In this document: positions 1 to 12,200 of the stretch, piece by piece | How the letters are laid out: every line of letters starts with the position of its first letter | How positions within the stretch are numbered: the stretch's first letter is position 1 | NCBI RefSeq assembly: GCF_902167145.1 | Contig: NC_050096.1 | Span: forward strand, 185,601,825-185,665,824 | Direction of reading: 5' to 3' | From: Zea mays | Lineage: Eukaryota > Streptophyta > Magnoliopsida > Poales > Poaceae | DNA length: 64,000 bases | Notes under the pieces: generated by a model | Told to the model about the DNA's origin: nothing | Database searches by the model: none | The model's input: the letters and a program-made list of their open reading frames with translations, nothing else | Program-made: the position numbers and the translations under genes

Positions 1-438
1 TTAATTCTATGACTTATACCATTGTATTTGTATTCTTTGTATTGTAGCTTCGATATCGGTTGCCTGACGGAGAGGATTACATGGGGCATGCTGAACGCGT
101 GTTCCAAAACAATGCAAAGAAGCTGGTGAAGGATGCCATATACTATGCGAGAATTCAGGCTACAAATATGTATTTTCATAATCATCCTAAAGAAGCAGGC
201 CCATTGAACAAAAAGGAAGGGTCCTCAAAAAAATATTTGACTGAGGATGAATATCGTGATGTTAGTATTCAATTTGTTTTACCCTTTTTATTAATTGATA
301 TGATTGATATAATAAGTAACATTGCGTGTGCAGGTGATGGTTCCATGGATGGCGCTCGTGCCTGATGCGTACTATGCTTGGTGTCGACATTGGGCTTCCG
401 AAGGCTTACAGAAAGCGTCGGCGCGTCACAAGCAATGT
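1..438 (+). pseudogene. CACTA (En/Spm)-type transposon protein, 5' part
   Basis: The reading frame entering the window gives a segment with YMGHAERVF, KKLVKDAIYYARIQ and YLTEDEYRD. A plausible GT-AG intron lies at 261-333, and a second exon reads VMVPWMALVPDAYYAWCRHW. This layout resembles the C-terminal accessory proteins of grass CACTA elements (the plant 'Ptta/En/Spm transposase' annotation class), as I recall the family. No transposase catalytic core is visible here; it would lie further left. The frame is cut at 438 by element A and resumes at 10896. Alternative: an ordinary host gene fragment. CACTA subterminal repeats downstream at 12455-12737 favour the transposon reading. Confidence 0.6.
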
Positions 439-1789
439 TGTAAGACCCAAAATTAGTAAAAAATATAAAATAAATAAATAAATATAGTATTATAGTGCTT
501 TGGGAATTAGGTAATGAGAAAGGAAATTGGTAATAAAGACAACTATGGTTAGAGACAAATATGAGAAGGAGAATAATCTTAAACTAGTAATATTTAAAAT
601 AATATGGTTTATATTTCCATTTGGATTTCAATTGATACACTGGGAAACCTGAGAGATAAAGTAGGAGTATAAATGTGAGTTTGAATAATTGAATTTGAAA
701 TAGGAATAAAAAAAGGGAGTGAAAATTTCAACTAAACCATTTATTCCTCCCATAAATAAATAACAAGGAAAATAATAAATAATAAAATTGGAAATAAAAG
801 TTGTTTTGTTTTCATTAGGAATACGATTGACATTTGGGAATGGGGAAATTTAAATCTGAAATAAATTGGAAATTTGGAAAGGAAAATAAAAAAATATAAA
901 TAAAACAGAAAATAAAAAGGAAAAAATGAATACCTCACTCTGTGCCTCGCTGGGCCGTTTTTGGCCAGATCGGCCCACCCGCACTTTTTCCCTGCCCCCA
1001 TTCCCGCGGACCAACCAACTCACGTGTTGACGCACTGCCGTCTCTGCTTTCACTGACATGTGGGCCCCATGGGTCGGCCGTTCCGCGCGCATGCGCTGAC
1101 CGGTTGTCTCTGACGTGTGGCCCCGCCTGCGCAACTCCGCACTGAATCGTGCCTCACGCCGACAAGTGGACCGGAGCTGTCATTCCCCAGCTCGCGTAAC
1201 AAACATCCGCAGATCACCAACCACGGGCGCGCGAATTTCGCGGGCGTCTCTGCCGATCCCCCCTTCTGTGGCCTTAAATTCATGAGCCAGAGCTCGTTCC
1301 CCTCGTGTTCCTTTCATCAATCATATTCCCTGGTACCGTGAGCAGGGGGAATCGGGGGAAAAGTGAGTACTCGCGCCGCTATCGAGGAAATCCTCCACTG
1401 GCGTCGTCGGGTCCTCGGTGACCAGTCCGGGCGCTTCTTCATGTCCCCAAGAACTCCCTCGTGGCCCCGGTGCGCTGAGAAGATCACTGGGAGCCCTTCA
1501 ATTTCTCGTCGTCGTTCTTGGCGCCGCCGCGGGCCACTGTGCCGCATGATCAGTGCCTCTGCAACACGAATTTGGTGAGATTCTCTCACTTTTTGATTTC
1601 GCCATCCTTCTCGGGTTATTGTGCGCCCTTCGATTTGGGTTTGGTGATCACCGTAGCTGAAAATTGGGCGTCGCCGATGATGTCGCACCGTGGTTGGATG
1701 GCGGTGCCACTATTTCGCGGGTGTGGGAAGAAGAGAGCTCGTGTGCCTTTGATCTGTCATTGGACGGTCGCGATTAGATCGGAGGCGTA

Positions 1790-2421
1790 TGTCGGTGTTT
1801 TGGGTCCGACCGCACACCCGAGGTTGCCCCGCGAGGTGTTTTTAGGAGTAGGACGATGTTGCCGACTGTAGCTCGATGGTTCATGCTGGGCGCACGAGAA
1901 ACTGTGAACAATGATGTACAGGTTCGGGCCGCTTAGAGATGCATAACACCCTACGTCCTGGCGGGAATGCTTTATGTGGTGGATTACAAGGGGACTTCTC
2001 TAGTATAGGGAACGTAGAGAGTTGAGGTGGGTGGCTGAGTGGTGAGATCGATCGTTCTGAAGGGGTGCCGCCTAGGCCTTATATATTCGACCGTGAGGCA
2101 ATACATGCGGATATTGTAACAATGCGCACCTAAGAGATAGTGAACTGATTGAGTCTATCTTCCTATAGTTCTGTCGACTCATCCTCGCTTGATTCCGTTG
2201 TACGGGGCTCCAGCGCGGGAAAGTCGGGTCTCTGCTGTGGTTACTTGCTCGTCGTTGTTGGGGCGTCTGGGCTCGCACCGATCCGGCCTTGTGTCGATCT
2301 GCTTCACTGGTCGTTCTTCCCTAGGCCCACGAAGGGATGACCTTACGAATTATTGGGCCCTCAGGCCTTTCGTGAGGTCTTTTATCCTTCCAGTGGACCC
2401 GAGGGATATCTATCCCCCATA
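1790..2421. mobile_element. Solo LTR inserted in the 5' LTR of element A
   Basis: This 632-bp segment is absent from the equivalent place in the 3' LTR (near 8890). It is flanked by GCGTA on both sides (1785-1789 and 2422-2426), a 5-bp duplication. It starts TGTCGGTGTTTTGGG, a common start for grass gypsy LTRs in my recollection. It ends ...CCCCATA, so the termini are TG...TA rather than TG...CA if the duplication is read literally. There is no internal region, which fits a solo LTR left by LTR-LTR recombination. The family is not identified. Confidence 0.75.
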
Positions 2422-4146
2422 GCGTACCCCTTCGTGGCTCTGATCTGTGTCGTCGATCTGGCAATGGACGGTGTGGTATAGGTCATGTACTCATGAAAAC
2501 CCTAGTCGTAGGTTTGTGATCCAACGGATAATGAGAGCGTACCGGTTCGTTTAAATCACGGTCTAATCCGGGTCGTCGATAGTTGATTGGTCGGCTCATT
2601 CGTATTCGCGCCTCTTTAGCCACGCCATCTTACAAAATAGCCCCCTGAGTATTCATAATTGAACTCGCCGTCCCTGCGGGAGTAACCTGTGTCTGGGTTA
2701 TTTTGCGAGATAAACCCCGACCTTCTCTTTATTAGTGCGCCCAGTCCAGGAATTAAAGAAAATAGGAAAAATTGATTTAGAAATTGATTTTGAGTATAGA
2801 AATAATTGTAAAACTTGTATAATCCATAGAAAATAATTCATATTAAGTCCAAATTAGCCCATTCCAGTTCCTATAATTTTGTAATATTATTGTTTATCAT
2901 TTAGTGCCACTGTTTTGACATAAAAGTCACAAAAAAATTGTTATCTTAATTAATCTTGTACAAAGCACATAGAATCTTTGGAAATTCGTAACTTAAAATC
3001 TATAACTCCAAAATTAATAATTCATGTTCTTGTGATCTTATTTCAATATGTAGATTATTAATATGTATTTTTCATATATGTTTGGTGTAATGTTAATTTT
3101 GCCTATACATTGTTTGTTTGTATTGCTACGACTAGCGCGAGGCCACGAGTCATCTGAAAAGCAAGTTGGTACCTGGAATCTCAAGTCCCAGGCAAGTTGT
3201 GTCCTTGATCACTTCTTTTTACCCAGTCATGTTCTGATTAATCATAATGATCTGCATAGGTTAATTTTGATGGGATCCAATAGGTTACCCTAGTTTGTCT
3301 ATCTTTATGCCTTGTTTACCACTGAACTTTTTGGGTAGTACTTGCTATTGCTATATGTGGTTTTGGGTATAGAGATACACATTATTTATTATCATACTTT
3401 TATTATCAGTTGTTATTTACTATTCATGACAAGATCATTATGTTAATTGGAACATGGAGCAACCACCCGGGAAAACAGTGCTACCACAAGGGTTTAATGA
3501 GACGCCCTTGGCTGATTAATTAGGAAAGCTAGTGGAGGACTACCTTACCCGAAAGGGACAAGGGCAGTACGAGAGTGGTCAGTGTAAGGAGGTCCTTGGT
3601 TGATTTTGCTGCGATGGTGGTCAGGCGAGGGATCCCTGCATTGGAGCTTCCTATAAACTATAACGGGTTTTCTGAAGCTAGTGGAATTTTGTAAAGGCCT
3701 CGTAGTGTTACCGTGCCTCGCTTCCTTGGTAGAGGTGTATGGGGCCCGTACAACCCCGTGGCAAAATGGTAACATGACTTGTGGGTAAAGATGTGAAACC
3801 TCTGCAGAGTGTAAAACTGGTATACTAGCCATGCTCACGGTCATGAGCAGCTCGAACCCTCACATGATTAATTTATGGAACTAAATTCAATTTGTCATAT
3901 GCATTGCATCGCAGGTGTTGTTACTTTTGTTCTACTACTTAATTGGGTTGGTATTTACTTATACTTAGTAATTGCTAATAAAATTTTGACCAACTTTAAA
4001 AGCAATGTTCAGCTTCAACCATCCTCTTTGGTAAGCCTTGCATTTAACATGAGCTCCCACCTTTGGCGAGTTCATGCACATTATTCCCCACAACTTGTTG
4101 AGCTATGAACGTATGTGATCTCACTCTTGCTGTCTCACACCCCCCC

Positions 4147-5059
4147 TAGGACTGGGCATAAAACCCGAGCCCGAAGCCCGTTAACCAAAATACCCGAACC
4201 CGTACCCATTTAGCCCAAAGCCCGTTACCCGAACAACTTCAACGGGTAACGAAACTGAATACCCGAACTAAGTACGGGCCTAATCGGATATTAACCCATG
4301 GTACCCGAAGTACCTATTCTACCCGAAATTAGCCAGCAAGCACCAGCCGCTAGCCGAACAGCGTCACAGCCCACGGGCCACGGCCCAGTTGATAGCCTAC
4401 TACGCAACCAAACCCTAGCTCCCTGACCGTGAATCCCTAATCCCTATCCAAGTATCCAGCACTCCGGTTGTACCTGACGCGGCACCAGCGGCGGCTAGGC
4501 TACGGCAGCGCCCCCTCCATCGACCATCGCCAGTTCGCCACTGCAACTCCAAGTCTTCAAGGCTGGGCTACAGGCGCACCAGCCAGTCCTCCCAGGCGGC
4601 AGGCGTAGCCGACCAAGCGGCTACAAGCGCACCGCGCAGTCGCGCACCAGCCACAGCCAGTCCTCCCAAGCAGCAGGGCGACAGGCGCAGTCGCCAGTCG
4701 GCCAGGAGGGCTAGCTAATCCTGCTGAAGTGCTAATTATTACCTTGCTGCTGGTACTAGCCTACCAGGTGGCAGGTGATCGAGTGGAGGCTTGCTGCTTG
4801 GAGCCTTGCTGCCTTGAGCTGCAGACCTGCAGCTGCTACGCCGAGACGCTGAGTTGCCTTAGCATGTGAACTTGTGTATGATTTATAATAGCGGGTACCC
4901 GAATTTTATTCAAACCCAAACCCGAATTTGCGGGTACCCGAAATTACGGGTACCCGAAAGTTTGGGTACGAGTACGGGTTCAACTGTTGGAAACTCGAAA
5001 TATAAAAAACTCGAAAAGCCCGACCTGAAATTTCGGGTAAACCCGAACGCCCAGTCCTA
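4147..5059. mobile_element. Non-autonomous hAT-type element
   Basis: A 913-bp insertion absent from the 3' LTR. The terminal inverted repeats read TAGGACTGGGC from each end (4147-4157 and the complement at 5049-5059). Both subterminal zones are packed with CGGGTA/TACCCG motifs in both orientations, typical of transposase-binding clusters in hAT elements. It sits in a C-homopolymer (4140-4146 left, 5060-5072 right), so the expected 8-bp duplication cannot be delimited exactly. No transposase frame is present, so mobility would need a trans-acting hAT transposase. Confidence 0.75.
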
Positions 5060-5358
5060 CCCCCCCCCCCCCAACAGGTCAAGAACAGGTACCACAGGAT
5101 GAGGCGCATGGAGGATGTTGTGATGAGTTCGTGAGTGGTCTAGGCCGTCGTCTCCCAGTCAACTTTGGGTTGCTGGACCGCTGTCTCCTTATAATGTAAT
5201 TATTTATTTATTTTGTATAGAACTCCTATTATATAGTAAAGTTGTGACATTCAATCATGTGCCATGATTCATCATATGTGTGAGACTTGGTCCCAGCACA
5301 CCTGTTGATTATGTTCGCGCCCGGGTCTTGGTGCCCCGAAACCCGGGTGTGACAGTAG

Positions 5359-5370
5359 TGGTATCAGAGC
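5359..5370 (+). other. Primer-binding site of element A (initiator tRNA-Met)
   Basis: TGGTATCAGAGC begins four bases after the 5' LTR end. It is the standard complement of the 3' end of plant initiator tRNA-Met and primes minus-strand cDNA synthesis. Confidence 0.9.
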
Positions 5371-5991
5371 AATGTTAACTGTAGGACGCAACCTAGATAA
5401 AACTGGACAACCAATATTTACTTACCTCTGCTACTTTGATTCTTTCTAAACTTTTCTTAATCTATTCTCATATATTTCCCTTTACTCTGATTATTCTTAT
5501 CTTTTCTTTCTAAAAGACAAATGTGGATTTCACACTTTGAAATCCTGTACAAAGTGACCTTTAGGAATAGGAGACCTACTCTTAGGAACAAAAACAAAAC
5601 TATTTTTATAGATATCTATGCACTTGAATGTTTGTTCTTATGATACTTGTCTGATTTGGATCTTTGATTGAGTGTGATGGGTTGTGGAGTAATGTCCACA
5701 ATTACATCTGCATATATATCTAGGCGTAACGGATAGTATTTATAAATTAACTAGACAATCTAGATTATTCCCATTAAAATGTATCTATTATTCCGTATCT
5801 ATCTCATCTTGACAGATTCTATCTTACCTTGGGACATTCACCTCATACAACTAGTTACCCCAGTCTTGACATAAAACATCTGATCAAGCTCTGTCAAAGA
5901 ATCTTCAGTTCATAACCAACTATTAGCTTATTCATTCTGCCTACCAAATGATTCCCTTGCAAAACTATCTTACCATATGCTTCTTACTCAG
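5371..5991 (+). other. Untranslated leader of element A
   Basis: No open frame of note. The stretch around 5630-5720 is clearly related to the reverse complement of 56500-56600 in element H, which ties A and H to one family. It is a candidate location for packaging or dimerisation signals; that is inference only. Confidence 0.6.
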
Positions 5992-7286
5992 ATGGTCAAT
6001 ACCAAGAAGGGAGGAGGAATTGATCTACCTACCAATACATATAACCGAAGGGTGCTTAGACAACAACAACAAGCAGAGATGAATCCCCCAAATCCTCAAC
6101 CAGTCGGTGTTGATCCAGTTATTTCAGCCCAGATGCAAATAATGCAGCAAATGGCAGACACTATGGCAGACATGCATGCACAGATGCGACAGGAGCGTCA
6201 AGAGATGCGCCAAGAAAGAGAGGATATACGTCGGGAGATGCGCCAAGAGCGGGAGGAGATACGTCAAGAGAGAAGGGTGCAACAGCAACAGCAACAAGCA
6301 CCACTGCCTCCACCTCCACCACCAGCTCCACCCAGGGATAAGCACCGAGAATTCATGAGCCACAAACCACCAACCTTCTCCAACTCCGTAGATCCGCTAC
6401 AAGCAGATGACTGGCTAAAGTCTGTAGAGAAGATGCTCAACATAGCTCAGTGCTCGGATAGAGAGAAAGTGCTCTATGCATCAGGTCGTCTTACTGGTCC
6501 TGCTGTGGATTGGTGGGATGCGTACTGCGCTGCTCATGTTGCTGTCGACACAATTACCTGGGCAGAATTCTCCACTCAATTCAGGAATTACCATATTCCT
6601 GCTAGACTCATGAAGATTAAGAGGAAAGAGTTTCTATCCCTCAAGCAAGGAAGTATGTCCGTGAGTGAATACAGAGACAAATTCATCCGGTTATCTCGAT
6701 ATGCTCCTAGGGATGTTGAGGATGATGAGAAGAGCAGGAGCTCTTTCTAGATGGTTTGATAGGACCCTTGCAATATCAACTGGTATCGCACATATTCCCG
6801 TCCTTCCAAAGGCTACTTGACAAAGCTATTGCTGTAGAAAACAAGAGGAGTATGTTTGGAGAGAAAAGAAGGGCTGCTAACTAGGGGCAGGCTGGAAGTA
6901 GTTCCCGTCCTTGCTATACTACCACTCCAAGTACACCAGCTAGCGGCAGTTCCGGACAACAAACTCAACGGGCACCTACTGCTCCTCCGCAAGCAAGCAC
7001 CCCAGCAGGACCCGTTGTTCCTAACACAACCACCAACAGGACCTGCTTCAAGTGTGGACAACTGGGACACTACGCCAACTACTATCCCAACAGGTCTTCC
7101 TACACTACACCAGTTCCAATGAAGCAAGGTCAGACCTCGGCAGGAAAGAGTCAGCCCCTATCTGTCAATCGAGGACAAGCCCATCATGCAAAAGTAGAAG
7201 TTGAACCTGGCAAACTTGAAATTCAAGAAGAGGAGCTAGTTGAAGATGAAGTAGTCGGTGAAGAAGTCAACGAGCAACAAGAGTAG
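5992..7286 (+). pseudogene. Gag-like protein of element A (frameshifted)
   Basis: The start is the ATG at 5992 (MVNTKKGGG). An upstream in-frame codon at 5977 is less likely. The order is: a Q/R/E-rich coiled-coil-like stretch with repeated RQER motifs; a proline run; a retrotransposon gag domain (DDWLKSVEKMLNIAQ, GPAVDWWDAY, FRNYHIPARL, SVSEYRDKFIRLSRYAP); then a zinc knuckle at 7044-7085. A frameshift lies between 6721 and 6738, and a TAG follows at 6882-6884. The knuckle reads CFKCGQLGHYANYY, so the fourth zinc ligand is Tyr instead of Cys. The frame closes with an acidic tail at 7286. Gag would form the particle; this copy should be inactive. Confidence 0.8.
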
Positions 7287-7527
7287 AGCATAAATAGAAA
7301 TAAACATGAATATGGATATATATATATATAGATATATTTTACTAAATATTAGTTTAGCTAGTAGTTAGCATGTTACTGTTTTAGGAATCATAATAAGGTC
7401 TGATTGACCCTCTGTTTTGCTAATGAGTTATGCATCATGCTGAGATTTCTTTTGTTTGTGCATATGTTCTGAGACAATATGAGTATACATCCTTTTTCCT
7501 ACAAATCTCGAGGACGAGATTTCTATT

Positions 7528-7540
7528 AAGGGGGGTAGGA
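7528..7540 (+). other. Polypurine tract of element A
   Basis: AAGGGGGGTAGGA lies just before the 3' LTR start at 7543 and is the expected plus-strand primer. The preceding CTCGAGGACGAGAT stretch is also found, reversed, next to the polypurine tract of element H. Confidence 0.8.
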
Positions 7541-7542
7541 TT

Positions 7543-10500
7543 TGTAAGACCCAAAATTAGTAAAAAAAATTATAAAATAAATAAACAAATATAGTATTAT
7601 AGTGCTTTGGGAATTAGGTAATGAGAAAGGAAATTTGTAACAAAGACAACAATGGTTAGAGACAAATATGAGAAGGAGAATAAACTTAAACTAGTAATAT
7701 TTAAAATAATATGGTTTATATTCCCATTTGGATTTCAATTGATACACTGGGAAACCTGAGAGATAAAGTAGGAGTATAAATGTGAGTTTGAATAATTGAA
7801 TTTGGAATAGGAATAAAAAAAGAGAGTGAAAAATTTCAACTAAACCAATTATTCTTCCCATAAATAAATAACAAGGAAAATAATAAATAATAAAATTGGA
7901 AATAAAAGTTGTTTTGTTTTCATTAGGAATATGATTGACATTTGGGAATGGGGAAATTTAAATCTGAAATGAATTGGAAATTTGGAAAGGAAAATAAAAA
8001 TAAAACAGAAAATAAAAAGGAAAAAATTAATACCTCACTCTGTGCCTCGCTGGGCCATTTTTGGCCAGATCGGCCCACCCACACTTTTTCCCTGCCCCCA
8101 TTCCCGCGGCCCAACCAACTCACGCGTTGACGCACTGCCGTCTCTGCTTTCACTGACGTGTGGGCCCCATGGGTCGGCCGTTCCGCGCGCATGCGCTGAC
8201 CGATTATCTCTGCCGTGTGGCCCCGCCTACGCAACTGCGCACTGAATCGTGCCTCACGCCGACAAGTGGACCGGAGCTGTCATCCCACAGCTCGCGTAAC
8301 AAACATCCGTAGATCACCAACCATGGGCGCGCGAATTTCGCGGGCGTCTCTGTCGATCCCCCCTTCTGTGGCCTTAAATTCATGAGCCGAAGCTCGTTCC
8401 CCTCGTGTTCCTTTCATCAATCATATTCCCTGGTACCGTGAGCAGGGGGGAATCGGGGGAAAAGTGAGTACTCGCGCCGCTATCGAGGAAATCCTCCACC
8501 GGCGTCGTCAGGTCCTCGGTGACCAGTCCGGGCGCTTCTTCGTGTCCCCAAGAACTCCCTCGTGGCCCCGGTGCGCTGAGAAGATCACTGGGAGCCCTTC
8601 AATTTCTCGCCGTCGTTCTGGGCGCCGCCGCGGGCCGCTGTGCCACGTGGTCAGTGCCTCTGCACCACGAATTTGGTGAGATTCTCTCACTTTTCAATTT
8701 CGCCATCCTTCTCGGGTTATTGCGCGCCCTTCGATTTGGGTTTGGGGATCACCGTAGCCGAAAATTTGGGGTCGACGGTGATGTCGCGCCGTGGTTGGGT
8801 GGCGGCGCCACTGTTTCGCGGGTGTGGGAAGAAGAGAGCTCGTGTGCCTTTGATCTGTCATTGGACGGTCGCGATTAGATCGGAGGCGTACCCCTTCATG
8901 GCTCTGATCTGTGCCGTCGATCTGGCAATGGACGTTGTGGTATAGGTCATGTACTCATGAAAACCCTAGCCGTAGGATTGTGATCCAACGGATAATGAGA
9001 GCGTACCAGTTCGTTTAAATCACGGTCTAATCCGGGCCGTCGATAGTTGATCGGTCGGCTCATTCGTATCCGCGCCTCTTTAGCCACGCCATCTTACAAA
9101 ATAGCCCCTGAGTATTCACAATTGAACCCGCCGTCCCCGCGGGAGTAGCCTGTGTCTGGGTTATTTTGCGAGTTAAACCCCAACATTCTCTTTATTAGTG
9201 CGCCCAGTCCAGGAATTAAAGAAAATAGGAAAAAGAGATTTAGAAATTGATTTTGAGTATAGAAATAATTGTAAAACTTGTATAATCCATAGAAAATAAT
9301 TCATATTAAGTCCAAATTAGCCCATTCCAGTTCCTATAATTTTGTAATATTATTGTTTATCATTTAGTGCCACTATTTAACATAAAAGTCACATTAAAAT
9401 TGTTATCTTAATTAATCTTGTACAAAGCACATAGAATCTTTGGAAATCCATAACTTAAAATCTATAACTCTAAAATTAATAATTCATGTTCATGTGATCT
9501 TATTTCAATATGTAGATTATTAATATGTATTTTTCATATATGTTTGGTGTAATGTTAATTTTGCCTATACACTATTTGTTTGTATTGCTACGACTAGCGC
9601 GAGGCCACGAGTCATCTGAAAAGCAAGTTGGTACCTGGAATCTCAAGTCCCAGGCAAGTTGTGTCCTTGATCACTTCTTTTTACCCAGTCATGTTCTGAT
9701 TAATCATAATGATCTGCACAGGTTAATTTTGATGGGACCCAATAGGTTACCCTAGTTTGTCTATCTTTATGCCTTGTTTACCACTAAACTTTTTGGGTAG
9801 TACTTGCTATTGCTATATATGGTTTTGGGTATAGAGATACATATTTTTTATTATCATACTTTTATTATCAGTTGTTATTTACTGTTCACGATAAGATCAT
9901 TATGTTAATTGGAACATGGAGCGACCACCCGGGAAAACAGTGCTACCACAAGGGTTTCATGGGACGCCCTTGGCTGATTAATTAGGAAAGCTAGTGGAGG
10001 ACTACCTTACCCGAAAGGGGCAAGGGCAGTAGGGGAGTGGTCAGTGTAGGGAGGTCCTTGGTTGATTTTGCTGCGATGGCGGTCAGGCGAGGGATCCCTG
10101 CATTGGAGCTTCCTATAAATTGTAGTGGGTTTTCTGAAGCTAGTGGAACTTTGTAAAGGCCTCGTAGTGTTACCCTACCTCGCTTCCTTGGTAGAGGTTA
10201 TGGGGCCCGTACAACCCCGTGGAAAATGGGTAACATGACTTGTGGGTAAAGATGTGCAACCTCTGTAGAGTGTAAAACTGGTATACTAGCCGTGCTCACG
10301 GTCATGAGCAGCTCGGACCCTCACATGATTAATTTATGGAACTAAATTCAATTTGTCATATGCATTCAATCGCAGGCGTTGTTGTTACTTTTGTTCTACT
10401 ATTTAATTAGGTTGGTATTTACTTATACTTAGTAATTGCTAATAAAATTTTGACCAACTTTAAAAGCAATGCTCAGCTTCAACCATCCTCTTTGGTAAGC

Positions 10501-10890
10501 CTTACACTTCACATGAGCTCCCACCTTTGGTGAGTTCATGCACATTATTCCCCACAACTTGTTGAGCTATGAACGTATGTGAGCTCACTCTTGCTGTCTC
10601 ACGCCCCTCACAGGTCAAGCACATGTACCACAGGATGAGGCGCATGGAGCATGCTGTGATGAGTTCGTGAGTGGTCTAGGTCGTCGTCTCCCAGTCAACT
10701 TTGGATTGCTGGACCGCTGTCTCCTTATAATGTAATTATTTATTTATTTTGTATAGAACTCCTATTATATAGTAAAGTTGTGACATTCGATCCTGTGCCA
10801 TGATTCATCATATGTGTGAGACTTGGTCCCAGCACACCTGGTGATTATGTTCGCGCCCGAGTCTTGGTGCCCAGAAACCCAGGTGTGACA
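7543..10890 (+). repeat. 3' LTR of element A
   Basis: 3348 bp, from TGTAAGACCC to GTGTGACA, immediately followed by the AATGT duplication at 10891-10895. It represents the uninterrupted LTR of the family. Compared with the 5' copy it has scattered substitutions and small indels but neither nested insertion. No supported gene lies inside. Confidence 0.9.
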
Positions 10891-10895
10891 AATGT

Positions 10896-12200
10896 CGAGG
10901 AACCAATCCTAACCACAAGTTTGGCGGTGACGACATGCTCTGAAAAGCTAAAAGAATGGTAAGTTTGACCTAGCTATGTCGATCACCAAATAGTACGATT
11001 ACTTATGGATGTTTTTGTTTATACAAGATGCTACACGTGGCCAAAAGCCTAGTGACATTGAGGTCTATCAGGAGGGCCACAAAGGACCAGACCCTAACAA
11101 CCCTGACCAGCTCTGCAGCCAGACAGCCACGGATCGACTGGTGAGTTTTGGCCCAAAATTACAAACGTTCAAAGTATAGAAATTTCTGCATTTGTAAGTT
11201 TGTGAATGATGTATAGGCGGCATATGGGGAGGAGATGGTTCGAAGCCATGGCCCTGACTTTGACTGGCGACATGAACCGGTGGATCCCTCGGTGGTGTAC
11301 TCAAGTGGTGGGGGAAAGCGCATGGACGGTAAGCTCTTACTTATGAAATTACATGGTTGATACTAAATTGATCATTCAATAGTCACAATTTTTGAATTAC
11401 TTATAGATACGCACTCTTCGACGGATTCATTGACTCGTCGTCGGTGAGATCTCAGAGGACGGGTTCGTCTTCCCGTAGCTCGTGCTCTCGTCGACCGAAC
11501 AAGCAGGAGTTGGAGATTATGAGGATGCATGAGGAGATCAGACAACAACGAGAATTTATGGAGGCTTGCAATGCACATAACCAAGCGATATATCAAGCGA
11601 GTATACATAATCCGAACTCTAAATTCTTATATTTCAATACAACATCTTCAATAGTAACATATATATTTAACAGTTAATGCAGCAACAGGGCATGGCACCA
11701 AACATTCCACCGCCACCGCAATGGAGCCAATTTGCATACACACCAGCTCCGGTACATTAATCTTAGCAAATTCGCTTAATAACATTATCTAAACTAGCAA
11801 TTCATCTAGTTAGTGTAGTAGCAAAACATGAACCATATACTTAACTTGTTGAATATTCATTAAATAGGGATCATGGACTCAACAGTTCAACATCCCTCTA
11901 ACACATATATTTGCACCTGGAGATAGAGTACGTTTGATAACTCTCGATTAATTTATACACTTGTATACTTGTTGATATTTGCATTTAACTTGTTGATATT
12001 TGCATTAAACATGTTGATATTTGCATCCTTGCATAGGTTGCGCCCGAAGCGGGTGGGAGTGGGTCTGATCCCACAGGTACCAGATTTGTTGAGTCCCTCT
12101 TCGCATACCCTCCTCCTGGTGGAGGCAGCGGCCAAAGCTCTAACCATTCAAGTGGTGGTTATCCCTGAAATGGTTATGTCATTGTCTTTCTTCGTGAACT
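10896..12200 (+). pseudogene. CACTA-type transposon protein, 3' part
   Basis: This resumes the frame broken at 438. Segments separated by short AT-rich, intron-like gaps read: DIEVYQEGHKGPDPNNPDQL (about 11060-11120); YGEEMVRSHGPDFDWRHEP (about 11223-11280); YALFDGFIDSSSVRSQRTG (about 11407-11465) leading to a charged stretch RPNKQELEIMRMHEEIRQQ; then Q/P-rich exons near 11674-11755 and 11868-11925; and a Gly/Ser-rich C terminus near 12040-12170. This matches the usual C-terminal plan of the grass CACTA accessory protein. Exact splice phases are unclear and one exon (near 10938) seems to carry an extra base, so I call it degenerate. Confidence 0.55.

Larger units (their letters stand above)
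439..5354 (+). repeat. 5' LTR of element A (with two nested insertions)
   Basis: This pairs with 7543-10890. Both begin TGTAAGACCCAAAATTAG and end in GTGTGACA. Removing the insertions at 1790-2421 and 4147-5059 brings it close to the 3.35 kb of the 3' LTR. The LTR has an AT-rich head, a GC-rich middle (about 950-1900), an AT-rich stretch (about 2720-3080) and a block near 3420-4110 that is shared with the LTRs of elements E and H. No convincing protein-coding frame is seen; the short open frames here are incidental. Confidence 0.9.
439..10890 (+). mobile_element. Element A: gag-only Tekay/Del-like LTR retrotransposon
   Basis: A complete LTR element. The LTRs begin TGTAAGACCC and end GTGTGACA. 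A perfect 5-bp duplication AATGT flanks it (434-438 and 10891-10895). Inside the 5' LTR is a primer-binding site matching initiator tRNA-Met, and a polypurine tract precedes the 3' LTR. The internal region is only 2188 bp and encodes gag but no protease, RT, RNase H or integrase, so the copy is non-autonomous. The 5' LTR is about 1.57 kb longer than the 3' LTR because it carries two later insertions. LTRs differ at roughly 3% in the first 0.9 kb by eye. The Tekay/Del assignment rests on LTR length, primer site and gag style and is an inference. Confidence 0.9.
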
